Shown piece by piece: positions 13,001 through 26,542 of a DNA stretch of 64,000 nt. Within the stretch, counting starts at the first letter, position 1; every line of letters begins with the position of its first letter. The notes under the pieces are model-generated. The model saw nothing but the letters and a program-made list of their open reading frames with translations. It made no database searches and had not been told where the DNA came from. Location of the stretch: positions 224,906,843-224,970,842 of the forward strand of contig NC_090989.1 of the NCBI RefSeq assembly GCF_041146395.1, in the 5' to 3' direction. The position numbers and the translations under genes were made by a program. Source of the DNA: Eulemur rufifrons. Taxonomy: Eukaryota; Chordata; Mammalia; Primates; Lemuridae.

Positions 13001-13720
13001 GGGACACGACGGCGCCCTCAGCCCGCCCCACGCCCTCCTGCTCCCGGTAGGGTGTGTCTGGCCCGAGCGGACCGGCCGGCCGAGACGGCGGGAGCTCCCT
13101 GCGGGCCCGGGGTCGAAGCGGGGAGTGAAGGGCTGCGCTCGGGGCCTCCCGGGGCCGCAGCCCAGCGGGGAAGCGCCCCGAGAGGAGACGCGCGCTTTCC
13201 CAGTTCCTTCGAAACTGCGGGGCTGAGGTCGCCGCTCGGTAGGCCCCTGGGGTGAAACGATGAAGCCATAATGTAGCGCACCCTCGTCCCACAAAAGGTG
13301 GGAGTGGACGCGGTTTTGTGTCTCAGCTGGGCCTGAGGAATCTGCAGGGGCGGGGAGTGCTGGGTCCCAGGCGTGATCTGCTGGTTTCGAAAGTTCGAGA
13401 ACATGAAGAATGGAGCAGCGTCTGTACGGTCTGCAAAGGGCCAGCGGGGTCACAGGCTGTTTTGCTCCCCGGTTTTCTCCAAAAGGCCTCTGCCCTTATG
13501 GAGCTGGAGTAGGCTTCCCCCTGCGACCCGTCTCCTTCCCTTCCAAAATGGTGTGGGGATATGATCATTCAGGACCTTCCTTCTGTTCACTGGTGTCCCC
13601 GGGTCCGCTCTACGCGGGTTCAGTTGCACCCACGCCCACCCGGGCCTCACGCGGCCTCTGCCCTCCACCTCGCGCCCCAGAAGGCGGCTTCGGGGATCCT
13701 ATGGGGGTATGCACGAGTCT
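10090..13720. promoter_or_regulatory. Broad CpG-rich intergenic block between DMRT1 and DMRT3
   Basis: CpG density rises sharply in patches: about 10140–10280, 10440–10830, 11160–11460, 11990–12720 and 12940–13260. Long open frames here overlap on both strands, as expected of GC-rich DNA, and none gives a recognisable protein. Promoter-type motifs cluster at 12.34–12.60 kb: two gggcggggc Sp1 boxes, an ETS core ccggaagt, and an E2F/YY1-like ttttcggcgccattt at 12583–12597. A C-tract capable of a minus-strand G-quadruplex lies at 10861–10882. Such multi-patch CpG domains are typical of Polycomb-regulated developmental loci. An unannotated non-coding transcript is possible but not shown. Confidence 0.6.
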
Positions 13721-15972
13721 GTCCCCAACCAACTGGAGAACAAGGACATTATTGCCAACTCAAATCGATTGCTGGTTTCCCCACCGCTATGCTAGACATA
13801 CCCCCCGCCCGTTTCAATTTGAGCTGAAGTTCCTGCTGAGAAATTCAGACACAGGGAGAGGGGACACGTTGTAATGCCTTTATAGAGGTTTCTGCACGCC
13901 CTGCCTCTCAGCGTTTGCCCATGCCGACGTCACCGTGGTCACGATTAAAACAGCAAAATAGGAACCCTGACTTTCCACGAGAATCCAGCAAAGCAGAAAA
14001 TTTCCTGTGTTATAACCCGGGACAGTATGAAACTGTACTCTTGATTAAGCGTTGGCTGGGATGAGGAGCAGCTACCCGGACTTTTAAGAGTTGGGGTCAG
14101 AACATCCTTTCTCAGCAAGGGCACCTGCATTCTGAGCTTTTAGATATACACACACCCTGCGATTTTATGTGTGCCGAGAAAGAACCATATACACACATTA
14201 TTTTTCAACCTTTCACTATTATCTGCCACAATTCTACTCAGTTATTGTGGTTTGAAAACACACACACCCCACCCAGAGGCGAGCACGAGTGGATCTAGTT
14301 TAGTGAGGTTACATTTAATTGTAATCCTCCCCCCTCCCTTTCCGATTTCTTTGATGATTTTTCCCATAAGTGTATAAACTGACGGGACTTAGTAGAAGCA
14401 GGCTGCTCCTCCTAAATGTGATTCGGACCATATGCTTTCTACATTCATTCCCGCTCCGGCTTTTCTTCTCCGCACTAACTGCTAACACGTTATAGTCACC
14501 TTGAAATTTCCTCTGCTATTTTCCAATTAAAAGCTTAATAGCCCTGGAAACGGAGTTCATGTGGTGAAGTTTACCATAGCCCCTTGTTCTGAAAGGCTTT
14601 CTGCTGGGATCCCATTATGTGCTTGAATAAACCCTTTCTGCAAACAGAAATGGGACTCGGGGTTGTCAGGTGTTGGGTTACAATAGACTTTGAGGCAGGG
14701 GACATTTTACCAACATAAATACAAACCTGTCCCTATAGGGAGATGTTGTCAAATACTGGGATATGGAAAACATTCCCATCAAATATGAGAAAAGGATTAC
14801 TGCGCTATATCAAATGAGTATTTAGATCTCAGCCCCCGATGTGCACCGGAGTGAAACGGGGCCCCCGGGACCAAATAATGCCAGACTGTTTGAGTGGCAA
14901 CGAGATAGGGTGGCTAGGTGACCCAGGGAGGAAAGGGGGTCGCCTTGGTAGTGAGAACGCCCCTACAAGCCTGGTACAGAGCCATGCTGCTTTCCTTTTA
15001 AATTTTTCTTTATTCTCAAATTCCTTACACTGCCCCGTTTCGCTGACCATTTGGAGAAATTGTAAGAAATTTGGCTTTGAAAAAAGTCCTTCGTCCCGCG
15101 TTCCAAGAGACCCTGAGATTTCAGCGCGAAAATTCCCAAATACGGTGTCATTCTAGGCCCTCTATATATCTCTCATCACGTGAAGGGACTCGCTGCCAGC
15201 TCCCCACTTCTCAGCCTCCGGCCCACTGGGCTACAAATGACCGCGTCTCGTCCTGAGAGCTTACGAAATTCCTTGCAGTTGTAGTGTTTTAGGGCTGTTT
15301 TCCTGAAGGCTGGAAGGAGAGGCGGGATTAAGGTGGTGGAGGAAGGGGCAAGGCCAAGGGGTCCGCACCCGACGTGGCTTTAAAGGAAGGCCTCCCAGGG
15401 CCAGTACTCGCGTGCAAGGGCTTCCTGCCCACGCCCACCAGGTTAGCCTCCCACGATCCCCAACTCCCAGACGTGTATGAAACCGAATGGCTAAGGGCTT
15501 CAGGGGAAACGCACACAACCGCGATTCCTTTTTAACCCTCCTCCCCTCCGTGAATCAAGGGTAGGCTGCTTGAACGCCTAGTGCCGCTTTACTTGAATTC
15601 ACAACAAACACAGAGGGACGTTTTCGGGTTGCTTCCTTTCTTCCAGGACCCTGCAGAGAAAACTGGCCTCCCCAGGAGACAAGGGTCTCTGTGCCCTGGA
15701 AGTGTCGGGCATAGCAGCTCTCATCTAACATTCGACTAGCCCACATCACCAGGGGATGAGCTTAGTGTACGCTCTCGGGAGAATACGGACCGACGGCTCT
15801 GGGATTGCCACCTCCCTCCCTCTCACAGAGCTACTGTGCTGCCCTGCTCCGATTGTATCCACTTGTTTTTGAGTTTTTGTTTGTTTGCTGATGGGGGGAG
15901 GGGTGTTAGCCGTCCCCGTGCATTTGTAGTGTAGTTTACATTCCAAAGCCGGAGATTGCAAACACGCAAATA
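13721..15972. other. DMRT1–DMRT3 spacer, nothing identified
   Basis: This is unique-looking sequence of intermediate GC. A short ca-rich run occurs at 14255–14272 (acacacaccccaccc). No recognisable exon, RNA gene or transposon was found, and the open frames overlap on both strands without protein-like composition. Confidence 0.5.
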
Positions 15973-16152
15973 ATGGTGTGGGTAACCTGCGGCCTCAAGG
16001 CCTCATGTGGTCCTCCAGATCCCCAAGTGCGGCCCCTCCACCGAATCCAAACTTCACAGAACAAATCCTAAAATTTGAATTCGGTAAAAAAGCCTCACTC
16101 AAAGACCCAGAAGGCCACATGTGGTTCCAAGGCTACAGGTTCCCCACCCCTC
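15973..16152. mobile_element. hAT MITE upstream of DMRT3
   Basis: A 180-bp palindromic element has long imperfect terminal inverted repeats. The left end (ggtgtgggtaacctgcggcc) pairs with the reverse complement of the right end (ggggtggggaacctgtagcc). It shares its termini and the internal phrase 'acagaacaaatcct' with the autonomous hAT relic at 40144–42596. It lies about 1.3 kb 5' of the DMRT3 start codon and encodes nothing. The 8-bp target duplication is not clear by eye. Confidence 0.8.
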
Positions 16153-16658
16153 CGTCCCGTCTATGGGTGGCGTCTACGGGGTAACAGGGGGAAAGTGGCC
16201 CCATTCCTTATCCATAACTAACAGCACGCGAGGATTTGAACTGGGGGACTCGAGACATCCGTTTGCCTCCAATGCCTGCTAGGAGAGAGGGGCGATGATA
16301 TCTGTTGGGGCGCTAATGTGGCTTCTGAGTTCGCTTTCTTTAAAGTTTAGACCCACCGCTCAAGCAAATCCTCTACGGGAGCACTTCCCTGGCCTTTCAG
16401 ACCGTTTTTTATTAAAACATAGGAGGAAGATAGAAAAATAAAAATTAGCCTGTAAAATGAGTTGTCATCCTTGGGTCAGCAGGTTTTCAGAAACATTCAT
16501 TTTCTTCTACAGCAACAAAAGATAAAAAATACGTCGCAAAAGAAAATCAAGAAAAGCGCCAAAATTTTCCCGAATCAACATCACTCCCATCCCCCACTCC
16601 CAACCGAGTCCCGGGTGCCGGTAGGGTCGGGGGTTCTCAGAGAGCCGAGTTTCTGCGG

Positions 16659-16677
16659 CCAATTGTCAGGATAAAAG
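16659..16677 (+). promoter_or_regulatory. DMRT3: Candidate DMRT3 core promoter (CCAAT + TATA-like)
   Basis: A CCAAT box (16659–16663) lies 7 bp before a TATA-like ataaaag (16671–16677) in otherwise GC-rich DNA. Initiation would then fall near 16.70 kb and give a 5'UTR of about 0.74 kb. The interval from this motif to the DMRT3 start contains no ATG, which fits an untranslated leader. The spacing between CCAAT and TATA is shorter than usual and the true start site is unmeasured. Confidence 0.4.
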
Positions 16678-16988
16678 CGGCCTTGGGCTCGGTGCGGCCA
16701 GATCAGGCCTGGAGGGAGGGGAAGAGAGCGGAGGGGAGCGTCCACCTCACTCGCTAACGGGCACCCCCACCCTCACCCCTGCTGGTCCTCCCCTTCTCTT
16801 CCCCAAGTGCACCGCCACTCTCCGGAGCGCCGCAGTCTCTCCAGCGGCAGAGAGGGCTTGGAGGAGGGGGCCGTGAGCGCCCCCGCGAGAGTGGCCTGGC
16901 TGCAGGTGGCAAGGAAGGTGAAGTGCAGGGACCAGAGGGGCGCAAGAAAGAAGGAAGGCGTGGGGAGTACAAGGAGACAGAGACCCCA

Positions 16989-17032
16989 GGGGTGGGGGTG
17001 GCGGTGGGAGGGAGGAGGGGTTGGGGGAGGGC
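16989..17032 (+). other. G-quadruplex-prone tract in DMRT3 leader
   Basis: At least five runs of three or more G, separated by one to four bases, occur within 44 bp on the coding strand. They lie in the presumed 5'UTR about 0.4 kb before the start codon. Such tracts can fold as DNA or RNA G4 structures. Confidence 0.55.
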
Positions 17033-17356
17033 GGCGGAGGAGGTGCTGGGTCCCGCCAGCGCGCGAGGGAGCTGCAGACGAGCTGGCTCAGACCTTAATC
17101 AGAGCTCTCGCCGGCTCCTTGCAGCCACCGCAGCGCCTCGGCGAGGAAGGACGTGCCTACCCGGCTGCGCGCCCAAAGGCAGCGGCCGGCGGAGACGCCG
17201 CGGGCCTGGGGATTGGCCGGGTACGAGTCGGGAGGCCGAGCCTGTGAGCGCCCCGGGAGCTGGAGAGACGGCTGCTGCACCTCCAGACTCCTCGGAACAC
17301 ACGCGGTCACCGGGGCTGCGGGACCCAGGGCCGCGCCGCCCGGAGGCCGCCCCTGA

Positions 17357-18061
<705 letters not shown>

Positions 18062-21000
18062 TGAGAAGCCATCCTGAGTCTGGACTTAGCGCGAGTGGAA
18101 CCCAGGCACCCGCCGGAAAGGTGCCTCCTGCGACCCAAACGGCGAGACTGTGCGTCCGGATCGCTAGTTGCTTCTTCCAGGTTGAAGGGGAACATGCCAA
18201 ATTTAGCGGGTAGATAAAGGGAGCGAGACAGAAGCGAATTAAAACCCATGCCCTCACAATCACCACGGTGCGGCCGGGCTTTCCTGGCTGCAGGCTTTAG
18301 ATAGCCTTGCATTTGTGAGTTGGAATGGGTAGACGCAGGGAAGGAGCCAAGCTGGGTGTGCTTCTCCGCCCGGCCCAGGGGAATTGGAGCGAGGACAAGT
18401 ATCTCCAACTTGGGGTAACTCATAGCCTTTCTAGCTTCGCTGTGTGACCTCCAGACTCTTCCAATTTGGTGAAAGAAGTTCCATTGAGGAACAATAGTAA
18501 AAAGGTCCCAGAAGTCTGGGGACCTGATAGAGAATCTGGTGTGCCCAGAATCAACTCCTTTACAGAATCGCTTAGGTCCTTTAACCCTAAGCTGTCCTCA
18601 GCTGTCTTTGTGGTATAGAGAAATAAAAACAAAATTTGACCTACAGTGAGGAAGGTCATCTCTGGCAAGCCCTTTCCCTGGTCATAGGCAGGCTTGGGCC
18701 TCAGGCTGCTGAGCCTTCTGTTAGGAGCAAGGGCATTCTAGGCTCTTCTCCCCTCCCCTTTTCTTTCCTCCTCTGCTGTGCTTTAAGAAGGGTGGATCTG
18801 CTCTGAGCTCTGGAAGTGGGCAGACCCCGTCCCCCATCCGTTTTTCTTCTGCAAGCTTCCTGAGTTTGGCAGTCCCAAGAGTTGAGTTTCTTAGTCTCTT
18901 TTCCTCCTGGGGAGTTTTTAGCCTGCGGTCCTGTCCAGCCTAAGAGCTACTTTGATGGCTTTTGAAATTCAATGGACATGTGTTTGGGATTTCTCTTTTA
19001 CTGGGACAAATGTACAAAGGAAAAAAAGCCCATCTTTTCAGGGAGAGGAGTATGCTGGAGTTAGGAGTGGGAAGGTCTAGAAAGCTACTGTAAGTAGGAC
19101 TGTGTTAGAGCTAGTGCCTACACCCACCCCCCCCCAAAAAGTATCCCTGGCTTCAGGACCATGGGGCTGTTGTGTGGCACTGCGGATGTGATGGCAGACT
19201 CCGATGGTTTTGTAGGGAGTTGATAGGCAGCCTGGTAGGTCCAGTTCCGCTGCCCTGTCCTCAGTGGTGCTCTTCAGGCCAGAAGCTCTGAGAACAACCG
19301 TAAGTGAAGAGCAGAACTGAGTATTTTAAAAACAGATGAGAGTTTGCTGAACATGGATTTTTGTTAATCTTTAATCCAAGGTAGCATATAAGCATTTCTC
19401 TGAGGAATGCCCCCCAGTTGTCTCTCTTTTGTCTCACCTCTTTATATTTATGGATTTGCCATAGAGAATTGGGAGGGGGAGAAAGAGGGACTTTTGTTTT
19501 TCTCCCTTAGCTTAGAACAGGCAACTAGGAGAGTTTGGTCTCGGCTCTAGAAGTGGATCCGAGCCAATATCTTTTCTTAATGTTTCCATTTCCAGTTTCC
19601 CTAGTTTGTTTCTTCCAGGACCAGGACAGGAGTCTGAGTTAATGTCAGAGGTAGCATTTTGCAGTGACCACCTGCCCAGCAGCACCCCTGTAATGGGGCA
19701 TTGGGTTCTGAGGTGCTTGCCCAAGAAGGGAATCCTTTCATATCCTGAGCTCTTCAGACTGTTGTTTGGGATAGCCAAAGTTCATGATTTATAAAGAGTC
19801 ACAAAACCAAAACAACCCAGGAGAAGGAGAAGTGAGGAAGGGCAGGAAGGTGGAGTAGCAGCTGCAGCAGCAGCAGAAGCAGGATACATGCTTTGGGAGA
19901 ATACAAAAGAGAGAGGATTTCAACTGGACAAACCAGACCCTGGTGATCTCTCTTTTACCTCCAACCAAGTATTCAGGGATCGTTGCAAAGGAGAATGGGA
20001 TTTATCACGATGAAAGGTGAGAGTGATGACTGCGGGGACTGAGCCATCAGGGACCAACAGCTCAGTTTCCAGCCCATCACCCCACTTACCTTGCACATCC
20101 ATTTACACAACTTTTGTTTTCTTCTTTCAACTGATTTGACCCCATAATTCCATTCTTTAAAAAAAAAAAAAACCCGATGGAGATGTGAGAGGAGGGCAGA
20201 AATAGAACAGATTATTGTTTTCCATTAAGAAGAGGAGCATACAAATGGATCTGTTCTATGCAGTCTTGCAGGGAGAAATTCCATTTGCGGTTTAAGTTGG
20301 AGAAAACTGTTAAATGAGACTGCCTGTTGCTATATGCATTATACCTTTTTTGCAGTTGTTCTGATAATATATTTGTATGTAATACACCATGGGTGTTTAG
20401 AAGCATATCAGATACTCCTGGATAAGTAGCTCATTGTATGTAGAGAGTAAGTGAAGCTCTATTGGAATAGTAGGTCCAGATGTACAGTAAGTACACAGAC
20501 CATCAGGAATCTCTAAATATCTGCTGGCAAATCATGTAGATCTGTTTCTTTGTGAACTTTGATTTAAAAATGTGGTTGGTCTTTTTGCAGGGCAAAGGGC
20601 CTCTTTAGTACATAGCTGTGGAGAAATTTTTTTTTTTTTCCCTTAAATACAAAAGCACATGGAGTCTTTTTTCTCTCCAGTAATCTTTGAGAAAAGCACA
20701 TGCCTTAATGAAGAATATGTTTGCTGGGCACCATTGGAGGAAAATCACCCAGTTCAGGGAGTGACACATAAACACCAAAACTCAAGTTTTGTAACTGGAA
20801 GAAATCTTCCTAAAATTCTGCTTCAGATTCTTTAAAGGAATGGAGGTAATTTTATCTGATGATCTAGTATGTTGAACATCCTTTTCAGTGTAGTGGTGGT
20901 TTTAAGGAGAATTTTCATATTCTAATGGTTATTACTTCTAGCTATGGAGTGAAGTATTCTTTTTTCTTTTTGAATGTAGATTTCTCCTGCTTTTTTTATT

Positions 21001-22432
21001 ACAATCCGTGATCAACCTGGAATTATTAGATTTTGATTGAAATCTAAAATTCTAATTTAAGCTTATAGATATGTACACACACACATATATACACAGACAT
21101 ACACACTACTGAATGAAATTATTCTTCTCCTAAATTCCCTCTATATCGTCTTCATACTTCTCCCCATGAAAATAGCATAGGAAGCATGAACATCTTTCAG
21201 CTATTCGTGTATCTGAATCAGCAGTCTCAATCAGCCAAGCCAGCCTTTCAGGACCTGGGCTCAAAAGCTGAGGGAAGTTAAGGGTCAAGGCCAAGGTGAA
21301 AAGCTGAAGTTACATTCCTGTGTTGTGACTCCCTTCCCCACCCCCAGCTTTTCCTCCAGTACAGTGTCCTGGGTCACCTCAGGCTGTGGTGCCTGGAGAG
21401 GAAAGATCTGTGGCTGTAGATTTTTCCTAGGTCTGTATCTGCTATCAAAATAAATGTATACACAAATTCTTTTAAATGCTTTTAGAGGAAAAAGAAATCA
21501 AAAACATTTGGTTAGGAATAAGAGAGGAGCAAGATCAAATAGGAAAGTAAGATCTTCTTTCGTGTTTATTTCTTGTGAAAGAGAATGAACGAGATAACTA
21601 TAGGGGAGAAATGAGGAGATTTTGGAAAACTGTCTTGATTTTAGTTTACCTCTTGCCCGGCACGCCTAGATTTTTATGCTTGCTCTGGGCTTTTTAGCTC
21701 CAGCTTGATTAGGTCCCGCTGGGTCTGCTTATTTTTTACTCTTACTTTTGTCCCCCAAAGAGAAGCTCCTGCAAGTGTTAATGGGTATCAGAGAACACTC
21801 ATGCAGGCCAGGATGGGAAACCCTCCGTAACTGTAGACTAGGAGCAAACGAAAAAGCGGGAAAGACTTAAAAGCTACTTATGAAATGTACCTATTAATTT
21901 TAAAACAGGATCTGGTTTTAAGACGGCTTGATGAGGCAAGGGGCCTGACTCAAGAGTTACTCTTTAAAAAGCAAAACCTAATCAAATAAAAAGGAAAAAG
22001 TATACTGGCACTGCTGGTCTCTTCCAAATCTTCCCCCTGGGCTGGCTCTTGGAGATGGGACGCCACCGGGCATGGATCTTCCCGCTCTCAACCCCGTGGA
22101 TTTGTGCGGTGCGGTGTGGACTGGGTGTGTGCGGGGGTGGGGAGAGCGGCGGACCGGGCCCCTGGCCGAGGTGGGCTCGGGGACGGGGTGACTCTCCTCT
22201 CCCCGGGCAGTGGTACTGGACAGTCGTCCCCGTGTGCCGGCTCTGGGGGCTGCCGGGCGGCTCCTTCCTCGCTCGCTCTTGGCAACTCTGGAACCTCCCG
22301 GCGGCGCATGGAGGAGGCGCCGGCCGCCTCCCGCCTCCCGCGCCTTTCCCGTGTCCCGCCTTTTGGGCCACTGCTCCCTCTCCGATTGTCCGGAGCTTTC
22401 CTACCCTCTCCTTTAAAAGGCAGGAGTCCTGG

Positions 22433-22578
22433 GGCAAGTTGCCAAAATTAGCAACAAACATGCAAACAAAAAACAGGATGCCAAATATTGCATGGAACAT
22501 ACTCATACTGAAAATTACTCATTATTTATCTGAAGTTCAAATTCAACTGGACATCCGGTTACTTTATCTGGCAACCCT
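22433..22578. repeat. Palindromic MITE-like repeat, deleted copy
   Basis: The left end (caagttgccaaaattagcaa) is the inverted complement of the right end (ttatctggcaaccct). The right arm carries 'aaatattgcatgg…catactcatactgaaaatta' and 'cttattt…' type blocks shared with the larger palindromic repeat at 38957–39262. Most of the left arm is deleted. Such ends are typical of ancient non-autonomous DNA transposons, but I cannot name the family with confidence. Confidence 0.65.
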
Positions 22579-23748
22579 CAGCCAAGGCTTCCCCACCCAG
22601 CTCCAGTCGCCCCGCAGGACGACTCTTGGCTTGGGGGGGGTCGCTTGTGGGGGTCGCTCGTGCTTGTCTCTCCGCTTCCTTCTCTCTGCAGAGCCCCAGC
22701 TGTCCAGGACGGGCGTCGGGGAGGCGTTGGTGTCCATCTTGTGGATATGGGAACCGAGTTGGCAGGAAAAAAAAAATGAGTGTGACCCACGTCTAGGAAC
22801 CGGAGTTCCACTGCCACCCGGGAAAGACTCCCCCTCCTCCCAACACGCTCCCTGGTGTTATAAATCTGGCAGATAGCTGTGCTCTCGACTTACACAACCA
22901 ACTTTTCTTTTCCCTGATGGATGAACTCCCGGGTTTAAAAGATTACAGTAATCACAGGAGGACAGTGTAAATCGAATCTGATAGCAATAACTTTCGGAGA
23001 AGGTCAGGCTCAAGTGAAATGTTACCAAGCAACAGGCATTTTGTTTGCAAAATACAATCAAAGAGCATTGATGAGAAATTCTTTGCTGCAGCCAGTCAGC
23101 ACTTTCTGCTAACAGCTTTACAGAGGGAAAGGGAGTAAATCTTCATAAATCAAAGTCCCTGGAGGACTTGGAGCCCCTTTCTGGAAATGTTGCACTTCTT
23201 CCTGACAGGGAGGAGGACAGAGCCCAGTGAAAATCCATTTGCCTGTCTGCCTGCCTGCTCTTTCCTCTTCTTCCTTTCCTCTTCTTGCTTTCTTCCTCTC
23301 TTTCTCCTTTTAACCTGTTGCTGTCCCTTAGCCATTAGCTTCTCAGGTCTTTGGACCCCCTAGTCTAGGCCTCTGTGGCTCTGATGACATATACATGAGC
23401 ACTCGTGGCAGAGGTGGAGGACTCAGTGGTAGAACAGCTGGTCATCACAGGTCCACCACCTTGGGATTGTGTCATGTCACTCCTAAGAGTTCCACATTGC
23501 TGTAGTGAGTCACCCCCTCTAGGGGCAATGCATACTACTGTTCTTAGAAAGGAAACTAAAATAACTAGATGGATTTTCTTTTTATTTCTTTTGCAGTTTA
23601 TAGTTAAACAGCTATGAAAAAGCACAATCAAGTGTCAAGTAACAGTAATGTATTATGAAAAACCTTAACACTCAGTACATCAATTCTTTACAGAATCTCC
23701 AATCTCTTGATTACAATGACTAGTTAGACATAAATTTTACAAAGCTGG

Positions 23749-23760
23749 GAACAATGTTCT
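23749..23760. promoter_or_regulatory. DMRT-type binding motif in DMRT3 intron
   Basis: gaacaatgttct is a near-palindrome around the ACAATGT core that DM-domain dimers recognise (established consensus is close to GNWACAWTGTWNC). A site inside DMRT3 could mediate auto- or cross-regulation. A single short match in 64 kb can occur by chance, so this is only a candidate. Confidence 0.3.
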
Positions 23761-25947
23761 AATTTTTTCCACTGATTATTACTTTGTATATGGGAATGTT
23801 TACCATATTCCCTCCTATGAAGACATCTTAGTCTGCCCAGCTGCTGTCCTTTGAGTTACTTGCTGTGTTTTTCTATAAAATATGACCAACTGTGCAGATA
23901 ACTTGGAATTTTGCAAAAAACTAGTTAGTAAACTGTAAGCTTCTCAATGTCCAAGAGGCAATGCTTTGATCATCTCTGCATAATCTTATCTAGCACAGAA
24001 CCTAGGTGCATAGTAAGGGTTTAAGTGTATTTGTTAAATGCATGAGTAGCCAGCTGCATTGTTGTTAAATACCAGATAAACATGTAGATTTATAGGTAAT
24101 TTCCCCTCTGCTTCTTGAAAAGTGCTCCCTTCTGAGTCAAGAAAGAGATCAAAACTAAATTTTTGCAAGATATGCAAAGTCCACATTTGCAGACCATATT
24201 TCCTTAAACCCAGCCCTTTCTATACCAATGTCTTCCCAAAATATTGGTCCCAAGGAACCATCCTCATTCCTTCATATGTTATCAAGCTAGTGTTGTTAAG
24301 GATTTTTAAAAAGCAAAGCATTTTTTTTTTTAACTTTTCACAATTGTCCCCCCAGAAAGAAAAGGAAAGTTTTTCCAACAGAGATTCATTCCCTGGTGTA
24401 CTTCACATTTTTATGATTCATCACTTTGTGAGATAAAGATAACAGAAAGTGTAAAAAGCTTGTCTCCTGTTAGAATTCTGAGAAATGGTCTCTTCTGGAA
24501 GTCCCATCCTGCCTGGGCTCCCTCCCTGCCATTGCTATAAGATTTGTGTGTTTTGAAAGCTACCCATCAGAGACCTATTATTTAGAGGTGTGTTCCTCAA
24601 AGCTCAAGTGAACAGATGAGGACCTGACAGTCTGTGTTTCAGAATGCATCATGTGAATGAAAAAAGTGTCCAGTGATTTTTGAGCTAGGAAATGTTCCTC
24701 TCCATGCCAATGCTTTTGTATTTTCATTCTGTATGTAAGACATATTTTGCTTTGATAGATGTATTTCCATAGAATGGATAAAACCCATGACATCTAAGTC
24801 AGAAACATTTTCCATTTTTATGTGTCAGAATGTTTCGCATATTGTGGTATGATATCTCAAAATATTCTAAATGAATACATAGACTTTTTTATTGAGCTGT
24901 ATTTTGATATGAAAAAAATCCTCTAAAGAAAGTTACATTTTGTAAATTAATTTTATATTGGAAGTCACTCTTGTGAGTGTTCATTCTCTCCTTAGTTAAA
25001 AGTCTTGTAGCAAAAGAAAGTCTTGTAGCTATCTTATGGCATATATATTTTGAAGTTGGTAGCACTGTTATCCACAGAAAAAATTTTCTTAATTCAATAT
25101 CTACTTCTTTGAAAAATCTTTACCCTTTATTTCAGGGATGACTATGAGTGTTTCTGCTCATCAAATATGAAACTGGAGAATGAACGTTTAGTAAGATTTA
25201 AAAAATATCTATACATTTAGCAATAGAAACAGCAGACTCTATCACTTTCAATAACTGGTTTGTAATATCAGATAAAATTTATTTTCCCCCTTTTTGATCT
25301 TAGTAGTTTTGACTTTTTGCACCTATATAATAGAGGTAAATTATTATCAGTTGAAATATATTCTTACTCTTTATGTTCTAGGAATTAGGGTCTCAGTTTC
25401 AAGAAGAGAGAGTGTAAAGTATTTCGGGAGTATTTCCTGTTTCATTTTGTTAGTTGGCAGTTTCACCTTTCTGCATCTAGAAAGGCCTTTGTGTTTTAAA
25501 CCAACTTGAACAATTTGTAAAGTTCATTTAAGAAAAAATTTGGAGATGTAAAGAAACACCTGTTACTACATTACACTTTGTCACTGGGCTCAAAACTCAC
25601 CCTCTATAATTACTTGTGAAAGTCTGTATTTATAATAGAATAATTTACAATACGTTTAGTTTAGGTAGAAAAATAACCAATTCTAGACACCATAGTGCCA
25701 CAAAATTGTAGGGACTGTATATTCTGCCCTTCAGAAATTATTGTTGGGTGAGGAGTTATTCTTGGTTGCAAGGTCTAGTTTTGAAACTCCAACAACCTTG
25801 GATATCGGTGGGGATTCTGCTCACCCAACATCCTTTAACAGGATTTTATGTGCGGCTCAGGTGCATGAACCCCACAGGTGTGTCCCACATGTTGCTTTTT
25901 TTTTTTTTTAATCATCTTCTGTCTTCTCTCTGAACACTGTATAAACA

Positions 25948-26195
25948 GTGCTGAGCTCAGTTGGTTGGAATGCCCTGAATTTGTAGATTTGATTCCTGTA
26001 ACATACTGTTAGCTTTTTTCACTTTTTGGGCCATCGCCTGGACACCCAGGTGGAGATGCTGATCAGCCCAGAAGCCTGTAGAGAGAGTATAGTGATTCAG
26101 CACAATCTCTCACCACTTCTTGACAATTAACCAGAAGTGCATGTCGCACTGGCTTGTCCCAGCAGCAGACGCAAAGGGCAACACAAAAAAATGAG
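25948..26195 (+). repeat. Possible tRNA-derived SINE relic
   Basis: gagctcagttgg (25953–25964) matches 11 of 12 bases of a Pol III A-box, and gatttgattcc (25986–25996) matches 9 of 11 of a B-box. They are about 33 bp apart, shorter than in a tRNA, as if part of the anticodon arm were lost. About 200 bp of unassigned sequence follows to a short A-run (cacaaaaaaa, 26181–26190). No clear target-site duplication was found. Confidence 0.35.
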
Positions 26196-26542
26196 CCTTT
26201 CCAGTCTAGGGGTTCACAGTTTCTGTCTGTTCTTCAGAACTTAGGAAAATAGGTACAAAAGTGGAATTTGGTATTGTCAGACTTATAATCCTGCCTTCCA
26301 GTGTCCAGTTGATTGGGACAGTATATCTGTTGCCACCTTGAAAAAAAACTCCATTTTTATAATGGTAGATTCTTTAGCTTAGTCAGAACTTCATTCCCCA
26401 GTTCCCCTTTAACTCTGGAGACTGAAGTGTGCTGTGAAAGAGTGAATTTGGTTGACAGACCTGAAAAAAATTTTCTGATATGTTTTTAGTGTTTAAAACT
26501 CATCCAAGGTGAGGAAAGTTTACTTTTTAAAACACAAAGTTA

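Noticed and set aside
12247..13453. Many overlapping frames of 60–179 codons at 10.2–13.9 kb
   Set aside because: Frames occur on both strands at once, as expected from stop-poor CpG-rich DNA, and no protein family is recognisable.
22049..22876. 275-codon open frame in the DMRT3 intron
   Set aside because: It crosses a palindromic repeat, overlaps several other open frames in GC-rich DNA, and shows no domain.
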